A stretch of DNA of 64,000 nt from Bacteroidales bacterium (GTDB taxonomy: Bacteria; Bacteroidota; Bacteroidia; Bacteroidales; Lentimicrobiaceae): the NCBI GenBank assembly GCA_016788045.1, contig JAEUTG010000042.1:1-64000 (forward strand), read 5' to 3'. Position numbers and translations under genes: made by a program. The notes beneath the pieces were generated by a model that searched no databases, was not told the origin of the DNA, and saw only the letters and a program-made list of their open reading frames with translations. Below are positions 43,315-53,006 of the stretch, piece by piece. How positions within the stretch are numbered: the stretch's first letter is position 1; each line of letters opens with the position of its first letter.

Positions 43315-46038
43315 ATGGAAGAAGCATACAACAAGCTATTCCTCAGACAACTAAAGAGGCATTTTGGTTCCCCGGATAACATCCCGGTTCAACTTGCTGC
43401 TTTTATCCATGATATCAACGGAACTTATCAGAGCTTTGAAGATGACATCATGCTGCTTCAGCATTCGCTTGATCTTAGCTCGCAGGAGCTAAGAGAGGCA
43501 TTTCAGAAGAAGAAACAGGATGCCGATAGCCGCAAAGAGATCATCGATAAAATAAAAGCCGCAATTTTTGCCCTCAATCCCTCTTCTTCAGGCAGGCAGG
43601 AATGCCAGACTGATGAGGATACTGACTTCCTGTTTGAATCCTTACTCAACCTGATCAGACAGCGTCAGCAAATGGAAATCTCCCTGAAGGAGAATGAATT
43701 TTACCTGCGCGAAATTCTCGATTCCCAGGATGTGGGTGTGACAATCATTGATCTGGAAACCCACGAGATTTCTTTTATCAACAAGAAAGGGGCTGCACTC
43801 TACGGGGCTGAGAAAGAGGCCATCATTGGTCAGGTATGCTATGAATTTATCTGCCCAACCCGTTGTGGTGATTGTGGATTTTCCGGCGAACTCGACAATC
43901 ATGTTTCACTCGAAAAAACCTTACTGACAGCCAAAGGAGAACAGATCCCCGTGATTAAGTCGGTGGTTCATGCCAATTTCAATAACCGCAGATGCCTTGT
44001 TGAATCCTTTGTCGACATCACCGAACTGAAGAAGGCTGAAGCAGCCATCATCAGGGCCAAGGAAGAGGCAATCGCGGCCAGCCACGCCAAATCAGAGTTT
44101 CTTGCCAACATGAGTCATGAAATCCGCACTCCGCTCAATGGAGTCATCGGATTCTCCGACCTGCTTATGAAATCTGAGCTGAACAGTACCCAGTTGCAAT
44201 ACATGCAAACGGTCTATTATTCAGCCAATTCTTTGCTTGATCTGCTCAATGATATCCTCGATTTTTCAAAAATCGAAGCAGGAAAACTCGAATTGCTGGT
44301 TGAGAAGACTGACATTATTGACCTTTCAGAGCAGATCATTGACATGATGCGCTTCAAGGCTCATGAGAAAGGGCTTGAGCTCCTGCTGAATGTACCGGTG
44401 GATATCCCCAGGTTTGTTTTTACCGATCCGGTCCGGTTGCGCCAGATTTTGGTCAACCTGCTTGGGAACGCGCTGAAATTCACCGATGAAGGGGAAGTTG
44501 AGCTGCAAATTGAAATGTACAGGGAGGAAGCTGACACAAGCTCAGCACGCTTCACCTTCGGAATAAGGGATACCGGGATCGGAATTCCCAAAGACAAACA
44601 GCACAAGATTTTCGAATCGTTTTCACAGGCTGACAACACTACAACCCGTAAATACGGCGGTACCGGGCTCGGTCTCGCGATTTCAGCCAGGCTCGTCGAA
44701 ATGATGGGTTCTTCACTTCTGATCGAAAGCGAAGAAGGCCTGGGAAGCCGGTTTTTCTTTACCGTCGACCTTAAAACAGAAGAGGGAGAGCCCCTCGACA
44801 GGCAGAATTTCAGCCATATCAGCAAGGTGTTGATTGTTGACGACAACGAAACAAACCGTCTGATTCTTCAGCGAATGCTCGATGGTGTCGGAATAAAGTC
44901 GGATATGGCTGAGAACGGTGTTGAGGCGCTTTCATTGGTGGGAGGCAACAATGGGTATGATGTTGTAATCATGGATTACAACATGCCCGGGATGAATGGT
45001 ATTGAAACCATCCGTTCAATCCGGAACAGGATAGGTCTCCCCAAACCTGAACAGCCGGTTATCTTTCTGCACAGTTCTTCTGATGACCAGGAGATACGCA
45101 ATGAAAGTCAGAAGCTTGGTGTTAGCCATGCCGTGATCAAACCGGTTAAAATGAGCCAGTTGCTGGCTGCTCTCACTGCGGTGGAATCAAAGTCTGCTCC
45201 CGCTGATGTGGAACCGGCACTTAAGAATGACCTTCAGTCGGTACTTCATCAAGCGGTGAATACATACAGAATTATGATCGCTGAAGACAACCGGACCAAC
45301 ATGATCCTGGCAAGGGCCATCATCAACCGCCTCCTGCCCGGCTCAGAGGTTATACAGGCTGTAAATGGGGCTGAAGCCGTGGAGAATTACCGCCTTTACC
45401 GGCCTGATTTCATCTTTATGGATATTCAGATGCCTGAGATGAACGGATATGATGCAGTGAAACAGATCAGGGAAATAGAATCTTCCGGCAACCGGCACTG
45501 CCCCGTAGTTGCACTTACTGCAGGGACTGTAAAAGGGGAGGAAGCCAGGTGTATCGAAGCAGGAATGGATGACTATATTTCAAAACCTGTTGTTGAAAGT
45601 ACCATTGAAAGGGTCATCCGCACATGGCTTACCCACCGGTCAGAAATTCCTCAGCAATCACTCAACGGATTGCCGGAAGGAGGACTCCTGCATTTCGACT
45701 ACGATATCCTGCTCAACAGGTTGAATGGAGACAAAGAACTGGTCAGGGTGCTTTTACTCGATGCAATAAACAGATACCCCGGAATGGCCGGAAACCTGAG
45801 AGCTGCATTTCAGAAGGAGAACTGCATGGAAGTCAGACTGATTGCTCATTCGTTAAAAGGTGCCGCCCGCAGTATTTGTTGTTACGGACTGGCCGACATA
45901 GCCACCCGTATTGAGCTCCTGACCGGTGAGGATAAAAGCAGACTGCTTGGATTGCTCGAACTGCTTGACGAAGAACTTAAAATACTGCTCGGGGATTTCC
46001 GGATGATAATCCATGATGAGGTGCCTGAGGAGAACTGA
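43315..46038 (+). CDS. cytoplasmic hybrid histidine kinase with PAS, two receivers and HPt
   Basis: A 907-residue phosphorelay protein. Residues 1-120 are helical. A PAS domain follows at about 125-240 and contains CYEFICPTRCGDCGFSG, four cysteines in 15 residues. HisKA has phospho-acceptor H268 (NMSHEIRTPLNG). The ATPase N box is VNLLGNALKF and the G boxes are DTGIGIP and GGTGLGLAI. Receiver 1 has D554 (MDYNMPGMNG) and receiver 2 has D703 (MDIQMPEMNG). A C-terminal HPt domain has H845 (AHSLKGAA). No membrane helix, so the input is cytoplasmic, most likely through the FIST protein encoded upstream. No DNA-binding response regulator is adjacent; the output partner is unknown. Confidence 0.93.
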   Translation: MEEAYNKLFLRQLKRHFGSPDNIPVQLAAFIHDINGTYQSFEDDIMLLQHSLDLSSQELREAFQKKKQDADSRKEIIDKIKAAIFALNPSSSGRQECQTDEDTDFLFESLLNLIRQRQQMEISLKENEFYLREILDSQDVGVTIIDLETHEISFINKKGAALYGAEKEAIIGQVCYEFICPTRCGDCGFSGELDNHVSLEKTLLTAKGEQIPVIKSVVHANFNNRRCLVESFVDITELKKAEAAIIRAKEEAIAASHAKSEFLANMSHEIRTPLNGVIGFSDLLMKSELNSTQLQYMQTVYYSANSLLDLLNDILDFSKIEAGKLELLVEKTDIIDLSEQIIDMMRFKAHEKGLELLLNVPVDIPRFVFTDPVRLRQILVNLLGNALKFTDEGEVELQIEMYREEADTSSARFTFGIRDTGIGIPKDKQHKIFESFSQADNTTTRKYGGTGLGLAISARLVEMMGSSLLIESEEGLGSRFFFTVDLKTEEGEPLDRQNFSHISKVLIVDDNETNRLILQRMLDGVGIKSDMAENGVEALSLVGGNNGYDVVIMDYNMPGMNGIETIRSIRNRIGLPKPEQPVIFLHSSSDDQEIRNESQKLGVSHAVIKPVKMSQLLAALTAVESKSAPADVEPALKNDLQSVLHQAVNTYRIMIAEDNRTNMILARAIINRLLPGSEVIQAVNGAEAVENYRLYRPDFIFMDIQMPEMNGYDAVKQIREIESSGNRHCPVVALTAGTVKGEEARCIEAGMDDYISKPVVESTIERVIRTWLTHRSEIPQQSLNGLPEGGLLHFDYDILLNRLNGDKELVRVLLLDAINRYPGMAGNLRAAFQKENCMEVRLIAHSLKGAARSICCYGLADIATRIELLTGEDKSRLLGLLELLDEELKILLGDFRMIIHDEVPEEN

Positions 46039-46050
46039 AAGGGTATATCC

Positions 46051-46974
46051 TCAGATAATCCATTCCCTTACAAGCCCTGATTCGTTTCCGGCATTGGTTT
46101 CGGCAGTTGGAAGGCGTAGCCCCGCGAGGGTCGCTCTGTACCCTGTTTCTATAATGTCTTTCGCCTTGTAAAATTCCAGCATGTCGGCCATATTGACCGG
46201 AAGGTTAATCAGGAGGTCGGGCTTCTGCTCCTTCAGCGAAGCCTCGGTGAGTTTGTGCTGCATCATTTCAAAAGACCCGCTCACAATGTCGAAGAAGCCA
46301 TGGATGGGAGGAACTGCCGCCTTTCTGCCCGACATCGCCCCGTTCCATTTCTGATTGACAAACTCCCTGATTTTATGATAGGATGAGTTTGAAGGAGTCT
46401 CCTTTTTCGCGTGAAGCGGTTGCCGTGGAGCATTTACATTTACAGCCACCAGACGGTCATTGCCGCTTCGGCTTACCCGATTGATTGGCAGGGGATTAAC
46501 CAGTGCACCGTCAACAAAGCAGTCGTTACCATACTGCAACGGAAGCAGCACGGTGGGAATGGCCGCTGAAGCCCTTACCGCTGAAAAGAGACTGCCATGC
46601 CTGAAGATGATCTCCCGGTGATTAAAAAGATCGGTTGCAACAGCGGCGAAGGGAATGGGCAGGTCTTCAATGTTGCCCTCACCGATAAAGCGTTTGATTT
46701 CTCCGAACACTCTTTCGCCTTTGATGATACCCTGTTTGCTCACAGCCAGGTCCATCAGCCGGATGACATCGATTCGGGTAAGGTTGGTTATAAAATCGGA
46801 AAATTCCGGCAGTTTCCCGTTGGCAAGTATGGCCCCCACCAGAGCCCCCATGGAGGTGCCCGAAACAGCCGTGATGCGGTATCCCTGCTCATGCAACGCC
46901 CTGATCGCCCCGATGTGCGCCAGTCCCCTGGCTCCACCGCTCGACAACACCAAAGCTATGTTTTTCGTTTCCAT
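46051..46974 (-). CDS. patatin-like phospholipase
   Basis: A 307-residue serine acyl hydrolase: oxyanion-hole SSGGARGLAHIGA near 11-23, nucleophile elbow GTSMG with S41, and the dyad aspartate in FVDGALVNP. No signal peptide, so it acts in the cytoplasm or on the inner leaflet. It is the last gene of a seven-gene run, 12 bp after the phosphopantetheinyl transferase. Substrates of bacterial patatins are membrane lipids or acyl-thioesters; which applies here is not visible. Confidence 0.9.
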   Translation of the reverse strand: METKNIALVLSSGGARGLAHIGAIRALHEQGYRITAVSGTSMGALVGAILANGKLPEFSDFITNLTRIDVIRLMDLAVSKQGIIKGERVFGEIKRFIGEGNIEDLPIPFAAVATDLFNHREIIFRHGSLFSAVRASAAIPTVLLPLQYGNDCFVDGALVNPLPINRVSRSGNDRLVAVNVNAPRQPLHAKKETPSNSSYHKIREFVNQKWNGAMSGRKAAVPPIHGFFDIVSGSFEMMQHKLTEASLKEQKPDLLINLPVNMADMLEFYKAKDIIETGYRATLAGLRLPTAETNAGNESGLVREWII

Positions 46975-46986
46975 CGTTTCGCCAGC

Positions 46987-47694
46987 CTAAAGATACGGGA
47001 TTCCAGCCGGATTCAACAACACTGATTTGTCAATTTCGGTCACTTCACTTCCGAAGTCATCAGTCATTGAACAGGCTGAAAGCTTGTATCCTTCATAAAA
47101 ATGGTAATTCTTCAGAAAATAGCCCTCGGCTTCAGGATCTCCCGACAGTATATACCTGCCCTGTCCGGATCGCTGCACAGAAAACGACCCGAGGCTTTTG
47201 GTCAGCCCCTTGCCTGTCGCTTTCAGAAAACTCTCTTTCAGGGTCCACAATGTGAAGAAGATGTCGGCTTTCTCCGTTTCATTTTCTGCATGTTGTAACA
47301 TTTCGTTCTCTGGCATGGAGAAAAACCTCACGGCTACACCTTCCGGTACTTTCTTTATTTTCTCAACATCAACTCCTACAATCGTGTCTGAGACAGCCAC
47401 TACCACCCAGGCTCCCGAATGAGAAATGTTGAAATATTTTCCGTTGAAGCCTTCGTGGAAGGGTTTCCCTTTGCTCCCGGTTGTAAAGGCCTGATCAGGA
47501 AATTCCGTACCTGTTTCTCTGGTCATCAGATACCGCGAGAGCAATTCGCCCCAAAAACTTCGCTGGGCATCGTCGCTTCTGACAAACTGGCTGATCTTAT
47601 GCCGTGCAGCTTCAGGCAGCAATTGCAGAGCCTGAGGCCTGATGTGCTCAAACAGGCCTTCATCCATCAGTGAAACCGCATAAATGGTTGTCAT
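46987..47694 (-). CDS. 4'-phosphopantetheinyl transferase (Sfp-like)
   Basis: A 235-residue two-lobed transferase. Motifs are IVGVDVEKIKK near 104-114 (metal-binding D/E) and FFTLWTLKESFLKATGKGL near 145-163 (WxxKES). Sfp-type enzymes install the pantetheine arm on carrier proteins of fatty acid, polyketide or peptide synthesis. No carrier protein or synthetase gene is in the window. It sits in the tight operon between the M19 dipeptidase (24 bp) and the patatin gene (12 bp). It may serve the general acyl carrier protein. Confidence 0.9.
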   Translation of the reverse strand: MTTIYAVSLMDEGLFEHIRPQALQLLPEAARHKISQFVRSDDAQRSFWGELLSRYLMTRETGTEFPDQAFTTGSKGKPFHEGFNGKYFNISHSGAWVVVAVSDTIVGVDVEKIKKVPEGVAVRFFSMPENEMLQHAENETEKADIFFTLWTLKESFLKATGKGLTKSLGSFSVQRSGQGRYILSGDPEAEGYFLKNYHFYEGYKLSACSMTDDFGSEVTEIDKSVLLNPAGIPYL

Positions 47695-47718
47695 GGGTAA
47701 ACTATTTGATCCTCAGCA

Positions 47719-48960
47719 TTACTTCGTAGCGGAGGCATAAGCTTCCACCTCCCGCATTACCCTCAGCAGGTTGCCACTCCAGATCATCCGGATTTGTCTG
47801 GCCGAATAACCTCTCCGGAGGAGTTCAAGTGTGATGTTTCCCATCTCTGAAGCGTACTCGCAGCCCTTCACAGCGCCGCCTCCGTCAAAATCAGTGCCAA
47901 TGCCAACATGCCTGATGCCCGCAACGCTGACTATGTGATCTATGTGGTCAACCACATCACTTACGGTCGCAAGTTCCTGAGGATAAGTATCTTCTATGGC
48001 GTACCATTCTTTGCGTGCCTGATTCATCTCTTCGTCACTCAGGCCTTTGAATCCCCTGTATTTCAAACGAAGCGCTGCCTGCGCCGAATCGCGCTGCGGG
48101 TAAGGGACCGGTGTCTTCACATAACTGCTCAATATGCACATCTGTATTACTCCGCCGTCAGCGGCCAGTGCTTTTAGCATAGCATCGTCAAGGTTTCTGG
48201 GATTGTTGCAGATAGCTCTGGCGCAAGAATGGGAAGCAATCACCGGGGTTTTGCTTGCCTTTATGGCATCATAAAACGATTTGTCAGAAACATGCGAAAC
48301 ATCCACCATCATCCCTAGCCTGTTCATCTCTTCAATGACTTTATAGCCAAACGGACTTACCCCCTGGTGTTCGGTAGTGTCGGTGGAGGAATCACAAAGG
48401 TCGTTGTTACGCGTGTGACAGAGGGTGATGTACCTGGCCCCGAGGTTATAAAACTTCTCCACGTTTTTAAGGTCATTCCCGATCGGATAACCATTCTCAA
48501 CACCAATAAAAACGGCCAGTTTGCCCCGTTTGTTGATGGTATAAGCCTCCCTGGAGGTGGTTGCCATTTCCAGAATGCCGGAGTGCCGGTCAACGGTTTT
48601 CCCGATGGCTTCGAACAATTTAAGGGCCTCTTTCATCGCATGGAGGTTGCCTTCTTCGGTACGTTCTCCCTGACTGGTAAACACAGCAAAAAAAGCACCG
48701 TCAAGTCCGCCGGTCCTCATGCCCGGAATGTCAACCCGGTTGCGCGGCCTTTTGCCACGGTGATCTTCGGCAAAATTATAAGTGGTATCGGCCAGCCACA
48801 TGGGCGTGTCGTTGTGCGAATCCAGTGTCAGCACACTGCGGTGGATGCGATCGGCTTTCTGCCTTAGCCTGGCTTCAGGGTCTTTTCCGGCAAATCCGGG
48901 TTGAGCGGTGAGTATCAGAAATGCTGTGAGTGCAGCGACCCGGTATGCAGAGTTTTTCAT
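47719..48960 (-). CDS. membrane dipeptidase (peptidase M19)
   Basis: A 413-residue exported zinc dipeptidase. A signal peptide (LTAFLILTAQPGFAG) is followed by the first metal pair in TLDSHNDTP (HxD) near 46-54, the bridging glutamate in FIGVENGYP, and histidines in MVDVSHVSD and IASHSCARAI. A later GIGTDFDGGGAVKG segment carries the substrate-binding aspartate. Renal-dipeptidase relatives cleave dipeptides, including ones with D-residues. It starts 5 bp after the methyltransferase stop, in the middle of the operon. Confidence 0.93.
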   Translation of the reverse strand: MKNSAYRVAALTAFLILTAQPGFAGKDPEARLRQKADRIHRSVLTLDSHNDTPMWLADTTYNFAEDHRGKRPRNRVDIPGMRTGGLDGAFFAVFTSQGERTEEGNLHAMKEALKLFEAIGKTVDRHSGILEMATTSREAYTINKRGKLAVFIGVENGYPIGNDLKNVEKFYNLGARYITLCHTRNNDLCDSSTDTTEHQGVSPFGYKVIEEMNRLGMMVDVSHVSDKSFYDAIKASKTPVIASHSCARAICNNPRNLDDAMLKALAADGGVIQMCILSSYVKTPVPYPQRDSAQAALRLKYRGFKGLSDEEMNQARKEWYAIEDTYPQELATVSDVVDHIDHIVSVAGIRHVGIGTDFDGGGAVKGCEYASEMGNITLELLRRGYSARQIRMIWSGNLLRVMREVEAYASATK

Positions 48961-48965
48961 GGGTA

Positions 48966-49580
48966 TTAATGGTTAAGTGTGGCTGCTTTTCTGGCAAACA
49001 ACCGTACAACATTCGCTTCGCCCCTGTGCAGCAATCCTTCGTCCAGGTGGGCAATGGCATCTCCGGACTCGAGAAAGTCAAGCTCGGGAAAATCTCCGGT
49101 AATCTGTTCGTTATTGTATAAAAGTTGTTCTGTTTTCGGGCCGCCGCTGTTATTTTTCAGCTGATCTTTGGTAAACGCCTCGAGAATCAGGTATCCTCCG
49201 GGTTTAAGATATTTTGTAAGGGTTTTGTGAACACGGCTTCTGATCTCTTCCGGCATGTGAACAAAAATCAGCGCGATAACATCAAATGACCCGGGTTCAG
49301 CTTCAAAATGGGTAAGGTCGCTGAGATTGTACACGATCTGTACATTTTTCTCAGCAGCCAGCCTCAACGCTTTCGACCGTCCTTCAGCACTCTGATCAAA
49401 AGCTGTTACCTCCCATCCAAGGGTGGCTGCGTACACGGCATTCCGCCCTTCGCCTTCCGCCGGAAACAAAATTCTGCCCACAGGGATTTCCTTCAGCTTT
49501 TCAGCCAGCCAGGCATTGGGTTGTTTCCCATATATGTATTCGGGTTGGGCATAACGCTCATCCCATGTATTTTTCATCAT
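48966..49580 (-). CDS. class I SAM-dependent methyltransferase
   Basis: A 204-residue Rossmann methyltransferase. The opening WDERYAQPEYIYGKQPNAWL is typical of TehB/thiopurine-type enzymes. Motif I reads ILFPAEGEGRNAVYAA, with E replacing the usual central glycine motif, then VTAFDQS (motif II acidic), FDVIALIFVHM and LKPGGYLILEAF. It overlaps the 3' end of the decarboxylase gene by 23 bases, a strong sign of coupling. A second codon ATG offers an alternative start. The substrate is unknown; an amine or oxyanion is plausible given the neighbours. Confidence 0.85.
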   Translation of the reverse strand: MMKNTWDERYAQPEYIYGKQPNAWLAEKLKEIPVGRILFPAEGEGRNAVYAATLGWEVTAFDQSAEGRSKALRLAAEKNVQIVYNLSDLTHFEAEPGSFDVIALIFVHMPEEIRSRVHKTLTKYLKPGGYLILEAFTKDQLKNNSGGPKTEQLLYNNEQITGDFPELDFLESGDAIAHLDEGLLHRGEANVVRLFARKAATLNH

Positions 49581-51000
49581 TTAGCTTTTTACTTGTTTCA
49601 AGGATAATTTTCCAGGCGTTCTCAACATGATGCTGACCGATATAAGTTTGTGCTGTAACCATGCGCAGACAGTAACTTCCATTGAGCAGGGTATGCGACA
49701 GGTAAAGCTTGCCGCTGCTGTTAAGGCGTGCGAGCAGTTCCTGATTGAGCTCATTCAGATGTTCTGCTTCCCGGATGTGCGACGGGGTGAACCTGAAACA
49801 TACCAGACTGAAGTTTACAGGGGCCATCAGTGTAAAATCATCAGACTCTCCGATTCTTTCGCTCAGCCAGCTGGCCATCTCAAGGTGTTTCCTGACCGTT
49901 TCCCGGATGCCTTCCGTTCCGAAATTCCGGATGACAAACCACAACTTGAGTGCCCTGAACCTCCGTCCGAGGGCTACCCCCCAGTCGCGGTAATCATTTA
50001 CTTTTCCCCTGGTGCGGGTTTTCAGGTACTCGGGCAGGATTTCAAACGTGCGGATCAGCAACTCCGGGTCACTCACATAGTAGGCCGATGCATCAAAATT
50101 GGTGAACATCCACTTGTGCGGGTTGAATACATAGCTGTCGGCCAGCTCCAGCCCATCGGCAAAATGCCGCATCTCAGGCAGTATCAGGGCAGTTCCTGCA
50201 AAAGCGGCATCAATGTGCAGCCATACATGATATTTCCTGCAGATTTCACCGGTTTTCCTTACCGGATCTACCGCTGTTGACCCCGTGGTGCCAATGGTTG
50301 CAACCACACAGCAGGGCGTAAACCCTTCCGATAAATCGCGGCGGATCGCTTGTTCCAGCGCCTCAGCATCCAGAGCGAAATTCTTGTCTACTGGGACCTT
50401 GACCAGATTTTTCCTCCCGAATCCTGCTATTTTTACTGCCTTTTCAATGGATGAATGGGTCTCGGTGGATGCATAAATCCTCAGTCCGGAAGCAGAAGGA
50501 AAGCCCTCACTGTTGGTAATGAAGCCGGTGCATTTCTCCCTGGCCGTAAGCAAAGCTGCGAGGGTTGAGGCTGAGGCCGTATCCTGCAGCACCCCGGTCC
50601 AGTGTAAAGGCAGGCCGAACATCTGCTTCATCCACTGCATCACACGCTCTTCCAGTTCTGTCGCAGCCGGGGAGGTTTCCCAGATCATGGCCTGCTGGCC
50701 AAGGGCGGCGGTTAACCATTCTGCCAGTACGCTGGCATAGCTGCTGTTGGCGGGAAAATAAGCGTGAAAATCCGGATGTTGCCAATGGGTAATTCCCGGC
50801 ATGATCACCCGCTCAAAGTCGGCCATAATGTCCTGAATCTCCTCCGGTAATGCCGGTGGCTGTTCAGGCAGTAAGGAAAGGATTTCCCCGGGTTTTACCT
50901 GCGATTTTACAGGATAACTGCCGATTTCTTCAAAATAATCGGCGATCCGGTCAGCCATCCGGTGAGCCTCACGTCTGAATTCACTGGGGTCTTTTATCAT
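49558..51000 (-). CDS. PLP-dependent group II decarboxylase, aromatic-L-amino-acid type
   Basis: A 480-residue decarboxylase. Signature segments are HPDFHAYFPANSSY, WETSPAATELEERVMQWM, HIDAAFAGTALILPE (PLP-ring histidine/aspartate) and the Schiff-base lysine in FNPHKWMFTNFD near 300. Members convert tryptophan, tyrosine, DOPA or phenylalanine to amines. The arrangement is closest to animal/plant AADC-type enzymes. It follows the lipoprotein gene by 26 bp and overlaps the methyltransferase. A diverged paralogue lies two genes upstream. Confidence 0.92.
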   Translation of the reverse strand: MIKDPSEFRREAHRMADRIADYFEEIGSYPVKSQVKPGEILSLLPEQPPALPEEIQDIMADFERVIMPGITHWQHPDFHAYFPANSSYASVLAEWLTAALGQQAMIWETSPAATELEERVMQWMKQMFGLPLHWTGVLQDTASASTLAALLTAREKCTGFITNSEGFPSASGLRIYASTETHSSIEKAVKIAGFGRKNLVKVPVDKNFALDAEALEQAIRRDLSEGFTPCCVVATIGTTGSTAVDPVRKTGEICRKYHVWLHIDAAFAGTALILPEMRHFADGLELADSYVFNPHKWMFTNFDASAYYVSDPELLIRTFEILPEYLKTRTRGKVNDYRDWGVALGRRFRALKLWFVIRNFGTEGIRETVRKHLEMASWLSERIGESDDFTLMAPVNFSLVCFRFTPSHIREAEHLNELNQELLARLNSSGKLYLSHTLLNGSYCLRMVTAQTYIGQHHVENAWKIILETSKKLNDEKYMG

Positions 51001-51026
51001 TGTTTTTTCCGGATTCTCCTTTGGTT

Positions 51027-51503
51027 TTACTTAACGGCAACAAGAACCGCTTCCGTTGTCTTGCCGTTGTTTACCGACCGGTAGTGAAATTCGTTTTCGT
51101 TCAGGTTAATGATCTCAAGTGTAAACAACGAAGTGCCCATTTTTACTTCTACCGCAGTAGAATCTGCATTGAGCGACCACTTGCCCCTTTGCCGGATATC
51201 GGGATCACTGTCGTTGCAGCGGCTTTTGCCTTCCCGTGCTTCATACACAAGGTTCCTGAAATAATGGTCTGTATTGTCAAGTTCACAAGGGTTCAATCCT
51301 TTTAACTGATCCTCACCATCAACGTGAAAGGATTTGATTGCCCAGGCTTTGCTGACATCGCCGGCCAGCAACCGGGAAATGCTTTTCCTGCTTACCGCAC
51401 TGTCAGCCGGTATTTCGGCAGATTTATTGTTTACCTTGCACGATAAGAGTGTGGCAGACAGCAGAATCAATGCGGATATTGCCAGGGTCAGACTGATTTT
51501 CAT
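51027..51503 (-). CDS. small lipoprotein, lipocalin-like, unknown function
   Basis: A 158-residue lipoprotein from ATG 51503 with signal and lipobox TLLSC (C22). The mature part starts with a flexible KVNNKSAEIPADS, then SRLLAGDVSKAWAIKSFHVDG, RGKWSLNADSTAVEV and LEIINLNENEFHYRSV. This pattern (SKxWxIxxxx...GxWxLxxD...IxxLxxxxxxL) is that of lipocalin-like outer-membrane proteins common in Bacteroidota. It lies between the two decarboxylase genes (20 and 26 bp gaps), so it is co-transcribed. Ligand unknown. Confidence 0.7.
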   Translation of the reverse strand: MKISLTLAISALILLSATLLSCKVNNKSAEIPADSAVSRKSISRLLAGDVSKAWAIKSFHVDGEDQLKGLNPCELDNTDHYFRNLVYEAREGKSRCNDSDPDIRQRGKWSLNADSTAVEVKMGTSLFTLEIINLNENEFHYRSVNNGKTTEAVLVAVK

Positions 51504-51523
51504 TCCGTGTGTTTTCTGCAAAA

Positions 51524-52984
51524 TTAATGTACTTTTTGCATAAGTGCCGTTGCAATGTTGCCCGCAGTATCCCTGATTTCATTCAGGAGCAGCCGCAGGT
51601 CGTGATTACCGGTAAAAGGGTTCATCAGGGTAACCCGCAGAAAAATCCTGCCTTTGATACTGGTCTGGACAATGTAAAATTCCGCTTTTTTCACAATCTC
51701 CTGCCTGACCATTGCGTTCAGCGTGTTTAAATCTCCGTTAAAACCTTCGGGGCAGCAGCGGAAACAGACGATGTTGCCATCCGGTTCTACCGCCAGTTCA
51801 ACATCGTCGTAAAGACCGGTGAGTCCGGCCAACTCTTTCCCAAGATCGTAGGTGCCGGTGATATAATCCCTGAAAAGCTCTTCACCGTAAAGTTTAAGCA
51901 GGACATATACTTTTACGCCCATCATTTTCTTGGTACATTCCAGCGTTCTACCAGCGCTGTCGTACCAGGGTTTCTGCTGTCCGTCGCCCAACAGGTATTC
52001 CGCTTTCTGAGCGAACGTTTCTCCGGCATGTTGCCCGTTTTTAAAAAGTACTGCAGTGGTAAGGGCTGGCGCCAGCATCATCTTATGAAAGTCAATCACC
52101 AAAGAATCAGCGCGTTCAATGCCATGTGTAAGGTGTTTGTATTTTCCGGCCAGGGCAGCGGCGCCGCCGTGAGCCCCGTCAACATGGAACCAGAGTCCGT
52201 GTTTTGCGGCAAAATCAGCCATGGTATTCAACGGATCATAGGTTCCTGTGGAGGTGGTGCAGGCATTCCCGACAATGGCAATGACCTTCAGCCCTTTAGC
52301 GATTGCTGCCTGATACGTTTCTTCCAGTTTCGAAGCATCCAGTTGCATCCGTTTATTCACGGGCACTTTAACCACACCTTTTTCGCCCCATCCCATAATG
52401 CGGGCTGCTCTCGAAACACTGTAATGGGCTTCTTCCGACACCATCAGGGCCAGGGGTTCCGAAGCTGTATTGCCCTCGTCCCAGACATTGAATCCGCACA
52501 TGGCCTGCCGGGCAGCCAGCAAGGCGGTCAGGTTGCCAGCTGAACCTCCGGAGGTAAGTACCCCATCAGCCTTGTCGCTGAACCCCATTTTCCCGGCCAG
52601 CCATTGAATCACCGTTCTCTCAATGGCCGTAGAGGCAGGCCCCATCTCGTAAATGGCCATGCCGTTGTTCAGAAAGGCTTCCAGCAATTCGGTGAGCGCC
52701 GACAACGGTGCCGGTGGTACCACCTGGTGCCCCATGTAACGCGGGTGATGCAGGTGGTTCGACTGTCGGATCAGGGTTGAATAAAAATCGTGAAGTTTGA
52801 AACCAGGCGTTTCCAGGTCTTTCTTCCAGAATTCAGCCAGGGCATCGGGATCGGAGGGAGGCAGCACTGGCATGGGCTTTCCGCTGAGGCAATCCTCCAG
52901 GTATGTCGAAAGCTGATCAACCAGTTTGTGGCCTTCACGCCGGAATTCCTCAGGGTCGAAGGCTTTATGAATCAATGAATTCAT
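51524..52984 (-). CDS. PLP-dependent group II decarboxylase, diaminobutyrate/aromatic type
   Basis: A 486-residue enzyme from ATG 52984 (MNSLIHKAFDPEEFRREG); 42 further upstream codons are open but unconserved. Segments HHPRYMGHQVVPPAP, YEMGPASTAIERTVIQWL, LTSGGSAGNLTALLAAR, HVDGAHGGAAAL and the lysine in VIDFHKMM mark the group II fold. The region resembles L-2,4-diaminobutyrate decarboxylases more than the downstream paralogue does, so the two probably take different amino acids. It is the first gene of the seven-gene operon, which has a TACATTTG box 23 bp before the ATG. Confidence 0.9.
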   Translation of the reverse strand: MNSLIHKAFDPEEFRREGHKLVDQLSTYLEDCLSGKPMPVLPPSDPDALAEFWKKDLETPGFKLHDFYSTLIRQSNHLHHPRYMGHQVVPPAPLSALTELLEAFLNNGMAIYEMGPASTAIERTVIQWLAGKMGFSDKADGVLTSGGSAGNLTALLAARQAMCGFNVWDEGNTASEPLALMVSEEAHYSVSRAARIMGWGEKGVVKVPVNKRMQLDASKLEETYQAAIAKGLKVIAIVGNACTTSTGTYDPLNTMADFAAKHGLWFHVDGAHGGAAALAGKYKHLTHGIERADSLVIDFHKMMLAPALTTAVLFKNGQHAGETFAQKAEYLLGDGQQKPWYDSAGRTLECTKKMMGVKVYVLLKLYGEELFRDYITGTYDLGKELAGLTGLYDDVELAVEPDGNIVCFRCCPEGFNGDLNTLNAMVRQEIVKKAEFYIVQTSIKGRIFLRVTLMNPFTGNHDLRLLLNEIRDTAGNIATALMQKVH

Positions 52985-53006
52985 CGCGGAGCAGATAAGT
53001 GTGCGG

